Positions 21,587 through 29,252 of a DNA stretch of 34,955 bases are shown one piece after another; within the stretch, counting starts at the first letter, position 1, and every line of letters begins with the position of its first letter. The DNA lies in NCBI RefSeq assembly GCF_001567585.1, contig NZ_LRQV01000070.1:1-34955 (forward strand), given 5' to 3'. Both the position numbers and the translations under genes were made by a program. The stretch is from Micromonospora rosaria (GTDB lineage Bacteria; Actinomycetota; Actinomycetes; Mycobacteriales; Micromonosporaceae). The notes beneath the pieces were generated by a model, which was not told the origin of the DNA, searched no databases, and worked only from the letters and a program-made list of their open reading frames with translations.

Positions 21587-22734
21587 AGCCCCACCACCCC
21601 CGCCTCGGCGCGCAGCTCCGCGATCACCTGGGGCAGTTCGGCGAGGAACCGGTCCACCTCCGCCGCCGTGGTCTCCCGGTGCAGGCTGACCCGGACGTTG
21701 CCGTGCGAGAGCACCCCCATCGCCTCCAGCACGTGGGAGGGGCGCAGCGTCGAGGAGGTGCACGAGGAGCCGGAGGAGACCGCGAAGCCCCGCCGGTCCA
21801 GCGCGTGCAGCAGCGCCTCCCCGTCGACGTACAGGCAGGAGAAGGTGACCAGGTGGGGCAGCCGCTCCACCGGGTCGCCGACCACCTCGACGTCGGGCAC
21901 CTCGGCGGCGACCCGGGCCCGGATCAGGTCCACCAGCGGGGCCAGCCGGGCCGCCTCCGCCGCCGCGTCGGCCGCCACCGCGCGCAGGCTCGCCGCCGCG
22001 GCCACCACCGCCGGCAGGTTCACCACCCCCGGGGTACGCCCGGCCTCCCGCTCGTCGGCCGGCCAGGGCGACTCCCAGCGGGTGCCCTTGCGGACCACCA
22101 GCAGGCCCACCCCGGGTGGCCCGCCCCACTTGTGCGCGCTGGCGGTCAGGATCGACCAGCCCGCGGGCACCGGCAGCCGGCCGACCACCTGGGCGGCGTC
22201 GACGGCCAGCGGTACCCCGGCGGCGGCGCAGGCCGCCCCCGCCTCGGCGACCGGCTGGACGGTGCCCACCTCGTGGCTCGCGGCGATCAGCGCGGCCACC
22301 GCCACCCCGGGCGCGGCCACCGCCGCCGACCAGGCGTCGCGGTCCAGCCGGCCGAGCCGGTCCACCGGCACCGATACCGCCGTGCCGCCGTCGGCGACGT
22401 GCCGCTGCGCGGCGTGCAGCACCGCCGAGTGCTCGATCGCCGAGTGCACCAGGGTGTCCCCGGCCCGGCGTCGCCCGGCCAGGCCGCCGAGGACGGCGGA
22501 GTGCGCGGCGGCCGTACCACCAGGGGTGAAGGAGAGTTCGTCGGGGCGGACGCCGAGGGTCTGCGCGGTGGCCTCCCGGGCGGCGTCGAGGAGTTGCCGG
22601 GCCCGGCGGGCGCGGGCGTAGAGCTTGGCCGGGTCTGCCCAGCCGTCGTCGAGCGCGGCCAGCAGTGCCTGTCGGGCGACCGGATGCAGCGGCGCGGCGG
22701 TGGCCGCGTCCAGGTAGACCGGGGGAGCGCTCAC
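21583..22734 (-). CDS. Cysteine desulfurase (NifS/IscS family)
   Basis: A 383-residue PLP enzyme of aminotransferase class V that converts cysteine to alanine and a protein persulfide. The PLP lysine is K202 in TASAHKWGGPPGVG, and the active-site cysteine is C325 in SGSSCTSSTLRPSHVL. VYLDAATAAPLHP is the usual start of the fold and fixes the GTG at 22734; longer in-frame extensions to 22917 would run into the ctaC promoter region. It overlaps the tusA-like gene by 4 bp and is divergent from ctaC. A separate SUF or ISC housekeeping desulfurase is expected elsewhere; this copy is probably dedicated to its TusA partner. Confidence 0.92.
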   Translation of the reverse strand: MSAPPVYLDAATAAPLHPVARQALLAALDDGWADPAKLYARARRARQLLDAAREATAQTLGVRPDELSFTPGGTAAAHSAVLGGLAGRRRAGDTLVHSAIEHSAVLHAAQRHVADGGTAVSVPVDRLGRLDRDAWSAAVAAPGVAVAALIAASHEVGTVQPVAEAGAACAAAGVPLAVDAAQVVGRLPVPAGWSILTASAHKWGGPPGVGLLVVRKGTRWESPWPADEREAGRTPGVVNLPAVVAAAASLRAVAADAAAEAARLAPLVDLIRARVAAEVPDVEVVGDPVERLPHLVTFSCLYVDGEALLHALDRRGFAVSSGSSCTSSTLRPSHVLEAMGVLSHGNVRVSLHRETTAAEVDRFLAELPQVIAELRAEAGVVGL

Positions 22735-22907
22735 GGAAGGCAACGCTACCGCGCGGAGGCGTCGCAAGATCCCCCGACGGGGCGGACGACGACCCCCAAG
22801 GCCGTCGAGTCCCTCTAGGTCGAGTAATCTGCGACCGTCGGTGACGCCTTTGCCGCCGGTGTCCTGGGGGAATCCCACACCGCGGCGCGCTAGGGAGGCA
22901 GGACCAG
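22735..22907 (+). promoter_or_regulatory. Divergent gap: cysteine desulfurase / ctaC promoters
   Basis: TAATCT at 22825-22830 fits a -10 for ctaC about 78 bp upstream of its start. The ribosome-binding sequence AGGGAGG lies at 22892-22898. No clear operator is visible. Confidence 0.35.
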
Positions 22908-23879
22908 GTGGTCGCAAGGAGTTCGGAGGTACGGCCCTCGGCCGTACGGCACAACGCTTCTCCGGGAGCCGGTCGGCGCCGGCGGCGTGGTGCTGGTCGG
23001 GTCGCCGGGCTCGGCCTCGGAGCGGTGGCGCTGCTGGTCACGCTCACCGGCTGCGACGTCGGGGGCGCCTTCGGCGGCTTCGGCTGGCCGCAGGGCGGCA
23101 TCACGCCGGAGTCCCGCCGGATGTACGACCTCTGGATCGCCTCCTGCATCGCGGCGCTCGCCGTCGGTGTCTTCGTCTGGGGCCTGATCTTCTGGTGCGT
23201 GGTGCGCTACCGGAAGCGGGGCAACGAGCTGCCGGTGCAGACCCGGTACAACCTGCCGATGGAGTTCCTCTACACCATCGCGCCGATCCTCGTCGTCTCG
23301 GTGCTCTTCTACTACACGGCGGTCGTGCAGACCGACGTGAACAAGGAGTCGGCGAACCCCGACGTCACCGTCGAGGTCGTCGCCTTCAAGTGGAACTGGC
23401 AGTTCAACTACCGCGACGGCCAGGGCGAGGACGCCAACACCGTGGCGTCGGTGCTCGGCACCAGCGAGGTCATCCCGGTGCTCGTGCTGCCGACCGAGCG
23501 GTCGATCCGCTTCGAGGAGACCAGCCGCGACGTCATCCACTCGTTCTGGGTGCCGGAGCTGCTGTTCAAGCGGGACGTCTTCCCCGGCAAGATCCGTAAC
23601 TCGTTCGAGGTCTCGGAGCTGCTCCAGGAGGGCGCGTACGTCGGGCGCTGCGCCGAGCTGTGCGGCAGCTACCACGCCTTCATGAACTTCGAGCTGCGCG
23701 TCGTCTCGCCCGAGCGGTACGAGCAGTTCCTCGCCGCCAAGCAGGACGGTCGGTCGACGCAGGAGGCCCTCCAGGCCATCGGTGAGGAGCCCCTGGCCAC
23801 GACCACGAAGCCGTTCGACACGCGCCGGACGGCGAGCAACTTCAACCCGGACAACGCTCCGGCCGGCGCGGGAAGCTGA
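22908..23879 (+). CDS. ctaC: Cytochrome c oxidase subunit II
   Basis: The 323-residue CuA subunit of the aa3 oxidase accepts electrons from the cytochrome c domains of QcrC. An arginine-rich N-terminus and hydrophobic stretch end in LLVTLTGC (C49), a lipoprotein signal. Two membrane helices follow (~76-98 and ~119-140), then the extracytoplasmic cupredoxin domain. CuA ligands are all present: H211, C248, E250, C252, H256 and M259 (YVGRCAELCGSYHAFM). The start is the GTG at 22908 after AGGGAGG. ctaF follows after 11 bp. Codon use is normal for the region. Confidence 0.96.
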   Translation: MVARSSEVRPSAVRHNASPGAGRRRRRGAGRVAGLGLGAVALLVTLTGCDVGGAFGGFGWPQGGITPESRRMYDLWIASCIAALAVGVFVWGLIFWCVVRYRKRGNELPVQTRYNLPMEFLYTIAPILVVSVLFYYTAVVQTDVNKESANPDVTVEVVAFKWNWQFNYRDGQGEDANTVASVLGTSEVIPVLVLPTERSIRFEETSRDVIHSFWVPELLFKRDVFPGKIRNSFEVSELLQEGAYVGRCAELCGSYHAFMNFELRVVSPERYEQFLAAKQDGRSTQEALQAIGEEPLATTTKPFDTRRTASNFNPDNAPAGAGS

Positions 23880-23890
23880 GGGGTACGCCC

Positions 23891-24316
23891 ATGAAGACCG
23901 AGTGGCGGATCTTCCTGATCATCGCTGTCTTCCTGGCCGGCACCGCCGTGCTCTACGGCGCGTGGACGGCCGGGGAGACCGGGCACATCGAGTGGATCGG
24001 CACCACCGCCCTGACGCTCTCCTTCCTGCTCTGCGCGATGTGCGGCGGCTTCTTCTGGTTCGTCTCCCGCCGCATCGAGCTGCGCCCGGAGGACCGGCCG
24101 GACGCGGAGATCGCCGACGGCGCGGGTGAGGTCGGCTTCTTCAGCCCGGGTAGCTACTGGCCGTTCGGCCTGGCCCTGGCCGCCTCGATCGCCGGTCTCG
24201 GGCTGGTGTTCTGGCAGCTCTGGCTGATCGGGATGGGGCTGGTCCTGGTCATCTTCGCCGTCTCCGGCCTCCTCTTCGAGTACTACAGCGGCACCCGGCG
24301 GACCGCCGAGCACTGA
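23891..24316 (+). CDS. ctaF: Cytochrome c oxidase subunit 4, actinobacterial type
   Basis: A 141-residue protein with four membrane helices: FLIIAVFLAGTAVLYGAW, ALTLSFLLCAMCGGFFWFV, FGLALAASIAGLGLVFW and LIGMGLVLVIFAVSGLL. The architecture and the FFSPGSYWPF loop are those of the actinobacteria-specific oxidase subunit CtaF, which belongs to the bc1-aa3 supercomplex. It is the second gene of the ctaC-ctaF operon. A 19-bp perfect hairpin follows. Confidence 0.95.
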   Translation: MKTEWRIFLIIAVFLAGTAVLYGAWTAGETGHIEWIGTTALTLSFLLCAMCGGFFWFVSRRIELRPEDRPDAEIADGAGEVGFFSPGSYWPFGLALAASIAGLGLVFWQLWLIGMGLVLVIFAVSGLLFEYYSGTRRTAEH

Positions 24317-24336
24317 CCGGCCCCGCCGCGTCGTCC

Positions 24337-24380
24337 ACGTCGAAGCCCGCGCCCCGATCCGGGGGCGCGGGCTTCGACGT
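24337..24380 (+). terminator. Strong hairpin terminator after ctaF
   Basis: ACGTCGAAGCCCGCGCCCC (24337-24355) pairs perfectly with 24362-24380 across a 6-nt loop. The 19-bp stem sits 20 bp after the ctaF stop. Confidence 0.85.
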
Positions 24381-24400
24381 GTCGGCGGTGACAGCCGTCG

Positions 24401-24483
24401 GCCGGTCCGGCCGTGTGGCGGGCTGGCCGGCCGGTCCGGCGGCGTGACGGGCTGGCTGGCCGGCCGGTCAGGCGGCGTGGCGG
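24401..24483. repeat. Tandem GC repeat, about 2.5 units of ~30 bp
   Basis: Units resembling GGCTGGCCGGCCGGTCCGGC followed by GGCGTGACGG repeat from 24401 to 24483, with small differences between copies. The last copy encodes the C-terminal residues and stop of the zinc-ribbon protein. Confidence 0.65.
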
Positions 24484-24719
24484 GGGGAACCGGGTCGGGT
24501 GGTGGCGCGGGTCCGGCCGCCGACCGGGGAGCCGGCGGGCGGTTGCCGCCGGGTAGCCGGTCGGGGCGCGAGACCGGGCGGGGCGCCGAGGAGCAGCGCC
24601 GCGCCGCAGCGGGTGCAGGCCCGTTCGGGGCAGTCGGCGCCGTGGCCGTCGCGGCACGGCGGCGCCTCGAAACGCTGGACGCTCCCGCAGGTGTCGCAGT
24701 GGAACTCCTGGTCCGACAC
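24468..24719 (-). CDS. Small zinc-ribbon protein, 83 residues
   Basis: The N-terminus SDQEFHCDTCGSVQRF and the later ERACTRCGAALLL give two CxxC pairs about 25 residues apart, a classic zinc-ribbon layout; a third Cys/His cluster (PPCRDGHGADC) lies between. The second half is basic and Pro/Arg-rich with no fold visible. The GTG start is preceded by GGAGGCGGAGC. Downstream of trpD on the same strand but 319 bp away, so probably an independent unit. Function unknown; it may bind metal or nucleic acid. Confidence 0.65.
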   Translation of the reverse strand: MSDQEFHCDTCGSVQRFEAPPCRDGHGADCPERACTRCGAALLLGAPPGLAPRPATRRQPPAGSPVGGRTRATTRPGSPRHAA

Positions 24720-25037
24720 GTGCTCCGCCTCCTCGCTCCGCCGGCCCACCGGCCGGACCGCGCCTGCGCGTCAGGGTCGGGCGGGCGGCGGGGCTCAGCG
24801 GGTCACCCGGCGAACGGCCTGGTGGACGGCCCGGATCCGACGCGGCGGCGCGGGAACTACTCCCGTGTAGTTTCGCACGCGGGTCGGACAGTCGCCCGGC
24901 CCGGCCTGGTGGACCGCCCGGCCTGCAACCGCCCGGCCCGGGAGTGCGCCCGCCGTCGATCGGCGGCCGGCGTCGACCGGGTGGCAGCCGCCCGGCCGTC
25001 GACCGGTGGGGCGGTAGCCGGTCCGGGGCGGGGTGGG
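24720..25037. other. 318-bp gap between zinc-ribbon gene and trpD
   Basis: The gap holds the inverted repeat at 24851-24872 and, nearer trpD, two similar copies of GGCCG(G)CGTCGACCGG(G)TGG (~24966-25012) plus repeated ACCGCCCGGCC. I see no coding frame or T-tract terminator. Confidence 0.55.
24851..24872. promoter_or_regulatory. Overlapping inverted repeats upstream of zinc-ribbon gene
   Basis: CGGGA-ACTAC-TCCCG (24851-24865) overlaps AACTAC-TCCCGT-GTAGTT (24855-24872). The two structures exclude each other, so the site could be an operator for the zinc-ribbon gene ~130 bp downstream on the minus strand. Candidate only. Confidence 0.35.
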
Positions 25038-26084
25038 TCAGGCGGAGCGGGCGGTCTCGATCCAGCGGTCCAGGGTGCGCGCGGCGGACCCGGAGTCGAT
25101 GGACTCGGCGGCCCGGACCATGCCGGCGCGCAGCGCCTCGGTCAGGTCGCCGTCCAACGGCCCCTGGGTGGCCACCGCCACCGCCGCGTTCACCAGTACG
25201 GCGTCGCGGACCGGGCCCGGCTCGCCGGCCAGCAGCCGTCGGGCCACGTCCGCGTTGTACGCGGCGTCACCACCCCGCAGGTCGCCGGGGGTGGACCGGG
25301 GCACCCCGAGGTCGACCGCGTCGAGCAGGGCCGCTCTGACGGTGCCGTTCTGGGCCACCCAGACCCGGGTCGGCGCGGCGGTGGTGAACTCGTCCAGGCC
25401 GTCCTCGCCGCGCATCACCACCGCCGAGTCGCCCCGGGCGGCGAAGACGCCGGCCATCACCGGCGCCATCCGCAGGTCGAAGCAGCCGATCGCGCCGGAG
25501 CGGGGCCGGGCCGGGTTGGCCAGCGGGCCGAGGAAGTTGAACGCGGTCGGCACGCCCAACTCGCGCCGGACCGGGCCGGCGTGCCGGAAACCCGGGTGGA
25601 ACCGGGGGGCGAAGCAGAAGCCGATGCCGGCCTCGACGACGCAGTGGGCCACCTGCGCGGGGTCGAGGTCGAGCGGGACGCCGAGGAACTCCAGCAGGTC
25701 GGCGGTGCCGCAGGAGGACGAGGCGGCCCGGTTGCCGTGCTTGACCACCCGTACTCCGGCGCCGGCCACCACCAGGGCGGTCATCGTGGAGATGTTCACC
25801 GTGTGGGCGAGGTCACCGCCGGTGCCGACCACGTCGATCGCGGTGGCCCGGATCTCCTCGGGCAGCTCGACCGGGACCGCGCGGGTCAGCATCGCCTCGA
25901 CCAGGCCGGCCAGCTCGGCCGAGGTCTCGCCCTTGGCCCGCAGCGCGGTGGCGAAGCCGGCGATCTGGGCCGGGGTGGCCGCACCGGACATGATCTCGCC
26001 CATCGCCCATTCGGTGTCGGCGGTGGCGAGTTCCTCCGCCCGCAGCAGCGTGGCGATCAGGTGCGGCCAGGTCCGTTCGCCCAT
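25038..26084 (-). CDS. trpD: Anthranilate phosphoribosyltransferase
   Basis: A 348-residue enzyme joining anthranilate to PRPP in tryptophan synthesis. The PRPP-binding GTGGD lies at 87-91, NIST at 97-100, KHGNRAASSSCGTAD at 115-129 with the phosphate-binding loop intact, and NFLGPLANPARP in the second domain. Length and motifs are complete. One small departure is DLAHTVNIST, where many homologues read D-x-x-NTFNIST. No other trp genes are adjacent; a lone trpD beside ctaE matches the recalled M. tuberculosis Rv2192c-Rv2193 arrangement. The start ATG gives MGERTWPHLIATLL. Confidence 0.95.
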   Translation of the reverse strand: MGERTWPHLIATLLRAEELATADTEWAMGEIMSGAATPAQIAGFATALRAKGETSAELAGLVEAMLTRAVPVELPEEIRATAIDVVGTGGDLAHTVNISTMTALVVAGAGVRVVKHGNRAASSSCGTADLLEFLGVPLDLDPAQVAHCVVEAGIGFCFAPRFHPGFRHAGPVRRELGVPTAFNFLGPLANPARPRSGAIGCFDLRMAPVMAGVFAARGDSAVVMRGEDGLDEFTTAAPTRVWVAQNGTVRAALLDAVDLGVPRSTPGDLRGGDAAYNADVARRLLAGEPGPVRDAVLVNAAVAVATQGPLDGDLTEALRAGMVRAAESIDSGSAARTLDRWIETARSA

Positions 26085-26150
26085 GGTGGGCCTCCCGAGC
26101 GGGCGTGGGGTGCGGGGTGTGGTGGGGTACGGGGCCGCGCGGCGACGGAC

Positions 26151-26166
26151 CGCGCCGGCCGGCGCG
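26151..26166. terminator. 16-bp perfect GC palindrome after receiver-domain gene
   Basis: CGCGCCGGCCGGCGCG is fully self-complementary and touches the stop codon of the receiver-domain gene. It may attenuate read-through into trpD 67 bp further on. Weak evidence. Confidence 0.35.
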
Positions 26167-26167
26167 C

Positions 26168-26563
26168 TCAGGCCGGGGCGTGGGCGCGGAGCAGCTCGGC
26201 GACCGTCGCGCCGGTGGTCACCGGGTCGAGCGGGTGCACCAGCGTGGCCTCGACCTGGGCGTACGCGGCGAGCCAGCGGTCCGCCGAGCGGGCGATCACC
26301 AGGCAGACGGGGGGCGTGTCGTCCCGGTCGTCCTTGATCTGGCGGGCGATGCCGATGCCGCCGGCCGGGGTCGCCTCACCGTCGAGCAGCAGCAGGTGGA
26401 TCTCGTAGTCGTCGAACAGCCGGATGCACTCGTCGTAGCTGGCGGCGTCGACGAACTCGACCCTGAGGCCGGGCGCGGGCCGGGTGCCGACGGCGAGCCG
26501 CATCTGGTCGCGGACCCGCGGGTCGTCGCTGTAGAGCAGGACGGTGTAAAGACGATCGCTCAT
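26168..26563 (-). CDS. Stand-alone degenerate receiver-domain protein
   Basis: The 131-residue protein has a CheY-like fold from end to end and no output domain. Acidic residues D13-D14 (LLYSDDPR) and a phosphoacceptor-like D61 (IHLLLLDGEAT) are present. The conserved lysine of the KP motif is replaced: the matching segment reads LVHPLDP, with H110. S/T at the switch position also appears altered (VCLVIARSADRW). This suggests a receiver that signals without normal phosphorylation chemistry, or uses it differently. No histidine kinase is adjacent. It lies between ctaG and trpD on the same strand. Confidence 0.8.
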   Translation of the reverse strand: MSDRLYTVLLYSDDPRVRDQMRLAVGTRPAPGLRVEFVDAASYDECIRLFDDYEIHLLLLDGEATPAGGIGIARQIKDDRDDTPPVCLVIARSADRWLAAYAQVEATLVHPLDPVTTGATVAELLRAHAPA

Positions 26564-26657
26564 CGCTGGCTGGCTCCCACGTCGTAGCTGCCCGCCGATC
26601 GTACCGGTCGGTGTGTCCGGGGCGACGTCCCGCCCGGGGCGGACCGCCGGCGGCCGG

Positions 26658-27635
26658 TCACCCGACGGACTGCGCGGCCCGTTCCCGGGCCTCCTGGCGA
26701 TCGAGTTCGCGGTCGATCCGGCGGGCCTCCCGTTCGGACTGGCGCACCCACTGGACGACCAGCACGGCGAGCATCGTCACACTGACGAACTCGCCACCGG
26801 CCCAGAGGATGCCGCCGGCCACCACCTGGTCCTCCCAGGGGTCCGCCCAGCCGAGGTTGAGCGAGGGGTACCAGTCGCCGCCGAAGAGCGTGCTGCTCTG
26901 CATGATGGTGAGCCCGAGCACGGTGTGGAACGGCACCGACAGCAGCATCAGCAGCGCCCGGCCGGGGTACGGCCAGCGGGTCGGCAGCGGGTCGAGGCCG
27001 AGCAGCGGCCAGAAGAACACGCAGCCGGTCATGATGAAGTGCGCGTGCACCACCTCGTGCGCCCAGGCGTGCTCCAGCGTGTAGCGGTACAGGTCGGTGA
27101 AGTAGAGCACGAACGGGTTCACCACGAAGATGGCGAACGCCACCAGCGGGTAGCTGTAGATCTTGGCGACCCGGCTGTGCAGCACGGCCAGCAGGCGCTT
27201 GCGCGGCCGGACCGGCAGGGTGCGCAGGGCCAGCGTGATCGGCGCGCCGAGGGCCAGGAAGATCGGCGCGACCATGGAGAGCACCATGTGCTGGACCATG
27301 TGCACCGACAACAGCGTGGTGTCGTAGGCGTGCAGCCCGCTGACGGTGACCGAGGCGATCCCGCCCAGCCCCGGCCCGAGGAAGAAGATCGTCCGGGCCA
27401 CCGGCCACCGGTCGCCGCGCATCCGCAGCCGGTACACGCCGTAGAGGTAGAGCCCGGCGGCGAGGACCAGCCCGAGCGCCAGCCAACTGTCCAGCCGGGT
27501 CTCGGTGAACACGGCGGTGACGCTGAACGGCGGGGGGCCCGGTTCGGCGGGGGCGGCGAGCCCCGCCACCGGCGGGGCGGGGGCCGCGCCCACCGCCGCG
27601 CGGAGGGCGCTGAAGATCGGATCGACGTGCAGCAC
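26658..27635 (-). CDS. ctaG: Cytochrome c oxidase assembly protein, CtaG/caa3 type
   Basis: A 325-residue polytopic protein with about seven membrane helices. Histidine-rich segments TLLSVHMVQHMVLSMVAP, EHAWAHEVVHAHFIMTGC and PFHTVLGLTIM are typical of the caa3_CtaG family, thought to help insert copper into the oxidase. The C-terminus is charged and cytoplasmic (REARRIDRELDRQEARERAA). I start at GTG 27635 (VLHVDPIFSALR), the first codon before the conserved part; a Shine-Dalgarno is weak (GAAAAG). It is divergent from ctaE, sharing a 108-bp gap, so both oxidase functions may be co-regulated. Confidence 0.9.
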   Translation of the reverse strand: MLHVDPIFSALRAAVGAAPAPPVAGLAAPAEPGPPPFSVTAVFTETRLDSWLALGLVLAAGLYLYGVYRLRMRGDRWPVARTIFFLGPGLGGIASVTVSGLHAYDTTLLSVHMVQHMVLSMVAPIFLALGAPITLALRTLPVRPRKRLLAVLHSRVAKIYSYPLVAFAIFVVNPFVLYFTDLYRYTLEHAWAHEVVHAHFIMTGCVFFWPLLGLDPLPTRWPYPGRALLMLLSVPFHTVLGLTIMQSSTLFGGDWYPSLNLGWADPWEDQVVAGGILWAGGEFVSVTMLAVLVVQWVRQSEREARRIDRELDRQEARERAAQSVG

Positions 27636-27743
27636 GCTTTTCAGGCTAGGCCAGGCGAAGCGGACCTGGTCCGGGGGGCCACGATAGGCGTCGGATCTCG
27701 ACCCCGCTGATCGCCGGTCCATGTCACGGGCAATAATGACCGC
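27636..27743 (+). promoter_or_regulatory. ctaG/ctaE divergent promoter region; likely leaderless ctaE start
   Basis: AATAAT at 27732-27737 is a near-consensus -10 whose expected start point, 6-7 bp on, coincides with the ctaE GTG (27744). No Shine-Dalgarno precedes that GTG. This fits a leaderless mRNA. No clear -35. Confidence 0.5.
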
Positions 27744-28343
27744 GTGACTGCGGCCCCAGCCATTGACAAGAGCCGGATCCACTCCCTGACCCGACCCAAC
27801 ATGGTCAGCGTGGGGACGATCGTCTGGCTCTCCAGCGAACTCATGTTCTTCGCGGCGCTCTTCGCGATGTACTTCTCCATCCGCGCGGCGGCACCGGAGC
27901 AGTGGGCGGAGCACACCCAGGTGCTCGACGTGCGCTACGCGACCATCTTCACGGTGATCCTGGTCGCGTCCTCGATCACCTGCCAGCTCGGTGTGTTCGC
28001 CGCCGAGAAGGGCGACGTGCACGCCCTGCGGCGCTGGTTCACGATCACCTTCGTGATGGGCCTGATCTTCATCATCGGCCAGGTCAACGAGTACGTGACC
28101 CTGGTCGGTCACGGCGTCAAGATCAACGGAGACGGGTACGGGTCGGTCTTCTACCTGACCACCGGCTTCCACGGCCTGCACGTCGCCGGTGGTCTCGTCG
28201 CCTTCCTCATCTTCATGGTCCGCACCACCATGGGCCGGTTCACCCCGGCCCAGGCCACCTCCGCGATCGTCGTGTCGTACTACTGGCACTTCGTCGACGT
28301 GGTGTGGATCGGGCTCTACGGCATGATCTACTGGCTCCAGTGA
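27744..28343 (+). CDS. ctaE: Cytochrome c oxidase subunit III
   Basis: A 199-residue integral membrane subunit of the aa3 oxidase, with five helices as usual for the short bacterial form. Marks are IVWLSSELMFFAALFAMYF, FTVILVASSITCQLGVF, FYLTTGFHGLHVAGGLVAF and SYYWHFVDVVWIGLYGMIYWLQ. The E-H and WHFVD motifs are intact. It heads the ctaE-qcrCAB cluster, with qcrC 72 bp downstream. The GTG start lacks a ribosome-binding site and may be leaderless. Confidence 0.96.
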   Translation: MTAAPAIDKSRIHSLTRPNMVSVGTIVWLSSELMFFAALFAMYFSIRAAAPEQWAEHTQVLDVRYATIFTVILVASSITCQLGVFAAEKGDVHALRRWFTITFVMGLIFIIGQVNEYVTLVGHGVKINGDGYGSVFYLTTGFHGLHVAGGLVAFLIFMVRTTMGRFTPAQATSAIVVSYYWHFVDVVWIGLYGMIYWLQ

Positions 28344-28415
28344 TCTTGGCGTCGCCGCCGACCGCGCCGCCGCTCCCTTCCTGAGACAAGGTCCCCCCGG
28401 TTAAGGACACAGGTC

Positions 28416-29252
28416 ATGACTTCTGACAACGACCGCCGACGCGGTCTGCTCGGGCGGTTTCGCCGCGAGCGGTCCGCACCGCCCAGCAGGGGCCGTCGCC
28501 GGCTGGGCGCTGCGGTCCGGATGATCGCCGCGCTGGCGCTGGCCGGCGGCGCGTACACCCTCTTCGCCCCCGGCGTGCAGGCGCAGGAAAACCCGCCGCT
28601 CACCGGCGCCGCGGCCGAGGGCAAGGCGCTGTTCGACGTGAGCTGTGTGACCTGTCACGGCCGCAACGCGCAGGGCGTCGAGGGGCGCGGGCCGAGCCTG
28701 GTCGGGGTCGGTGCCGCCTCGGTCGAGTTCCAGGTCAGCAGCGGCCGGATGCCGATGGCCCGGCAGGAGGCCCAGGCGGCCCGCAAGCCCCCGGTCTTCA
28801 CCGACGAGCAGACCCGCCAGCTCGCCCAGTACGTCCAGGAGCTCGGTGGCGGTCCGATCGTCCCCGAGGGTGACCTCCAGCGGGGCGCCGACCTCGCCGT
28901 CGGCGGCGAGCTGTTCCGGATCAACTGCTCCCAGTGCCACGCCTTCGCCGGTGGCGGCGGCGCGCTCTCCTCGGGCAAGTACGCGCCGAGCCTGGCGCCG
29001 GCCAGCGACCGGCAGATCTACGCCGCGATGCTGAGCGGCCCGCAGAACATGCCGGTCTTCGGAGACAACCAGCTCTCGCCGGAGGAGAAGGCGGACATCA
29101 TCGCCTACATCCAGCAGACCCTGAAGGCCGACCAGGACCCCGGCGGCTTCAACCTCGGTCGGTACGGGCCGTCCACCGAGGGGTTGGCCGTCTTCTTCGT
29201 GGGCATCGTGGCGCTCGTCTTCACCACGCTGTGGATTGCGGGTAAGTCGTGA
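28416..29252 (+). CDS. qcrC: Cytochrome bc1 complex dihaem cytochrome c subunit
   Basis: The 278-residue QcrC replaces a soluble cytochrome c in actinobacteria, with two haem c domains passing electrons from the Rieske protein to CtaC. CxxCH haem sites lie at 77-81 (CVTCH) and 171-175 (CSQCH). Candidate distal methionine ligands are in SGRMPMA and GPQNMPVF. The N-terminus has an arginine-rich segment and a signal/anchor helix (MIAALALAGGAYTLF), and a C-terminal helix (LAVFFVGIVALVFTTLWIAG) anchors it. AAGGA precedes the ATG. The stop overlaps a 24-codon frame leading to qcrA. Confidence 0.96.
   Translation: MTSDNDRRRGLLGRFRRERSAPPSRGRRRLGAAVRMIAALALAGGAYTLFAPGVQAQENPPLTGAAAEGKALFDVSCVTCHGRNAQGVEGRGPSLVGVGAASVEFQVSSGRMPMARQEAQAARKPPVFTDEQTRQLAQYVQELGGGPIVPEGDLQRGADLAVGGELFRINCSQCHAFAGGGGALSSGKYAPSLAPASDRQIYAAMLSGPQNMPVFGDNQLSPEEKADIIAYIQQTLKADQDPGGFNLGRYGPSTEGLAVFFVGIVALVFTTLWIAGKS

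Noticed and set aside
24444..26408. 654-codon plus-strand frame across zinc-ribbon, trpD and receiver genes
   Set aside because: Antisense shadow; composition is Gly/Arg/Ala-rich with no domain.
27505..28384. Alternative open frames overlapping ctaG and ctaE on both strands
   Set aside because: They conflict with the oxidase subunit III and CtaG frames, which have complete membrane topology and conserved motifs.
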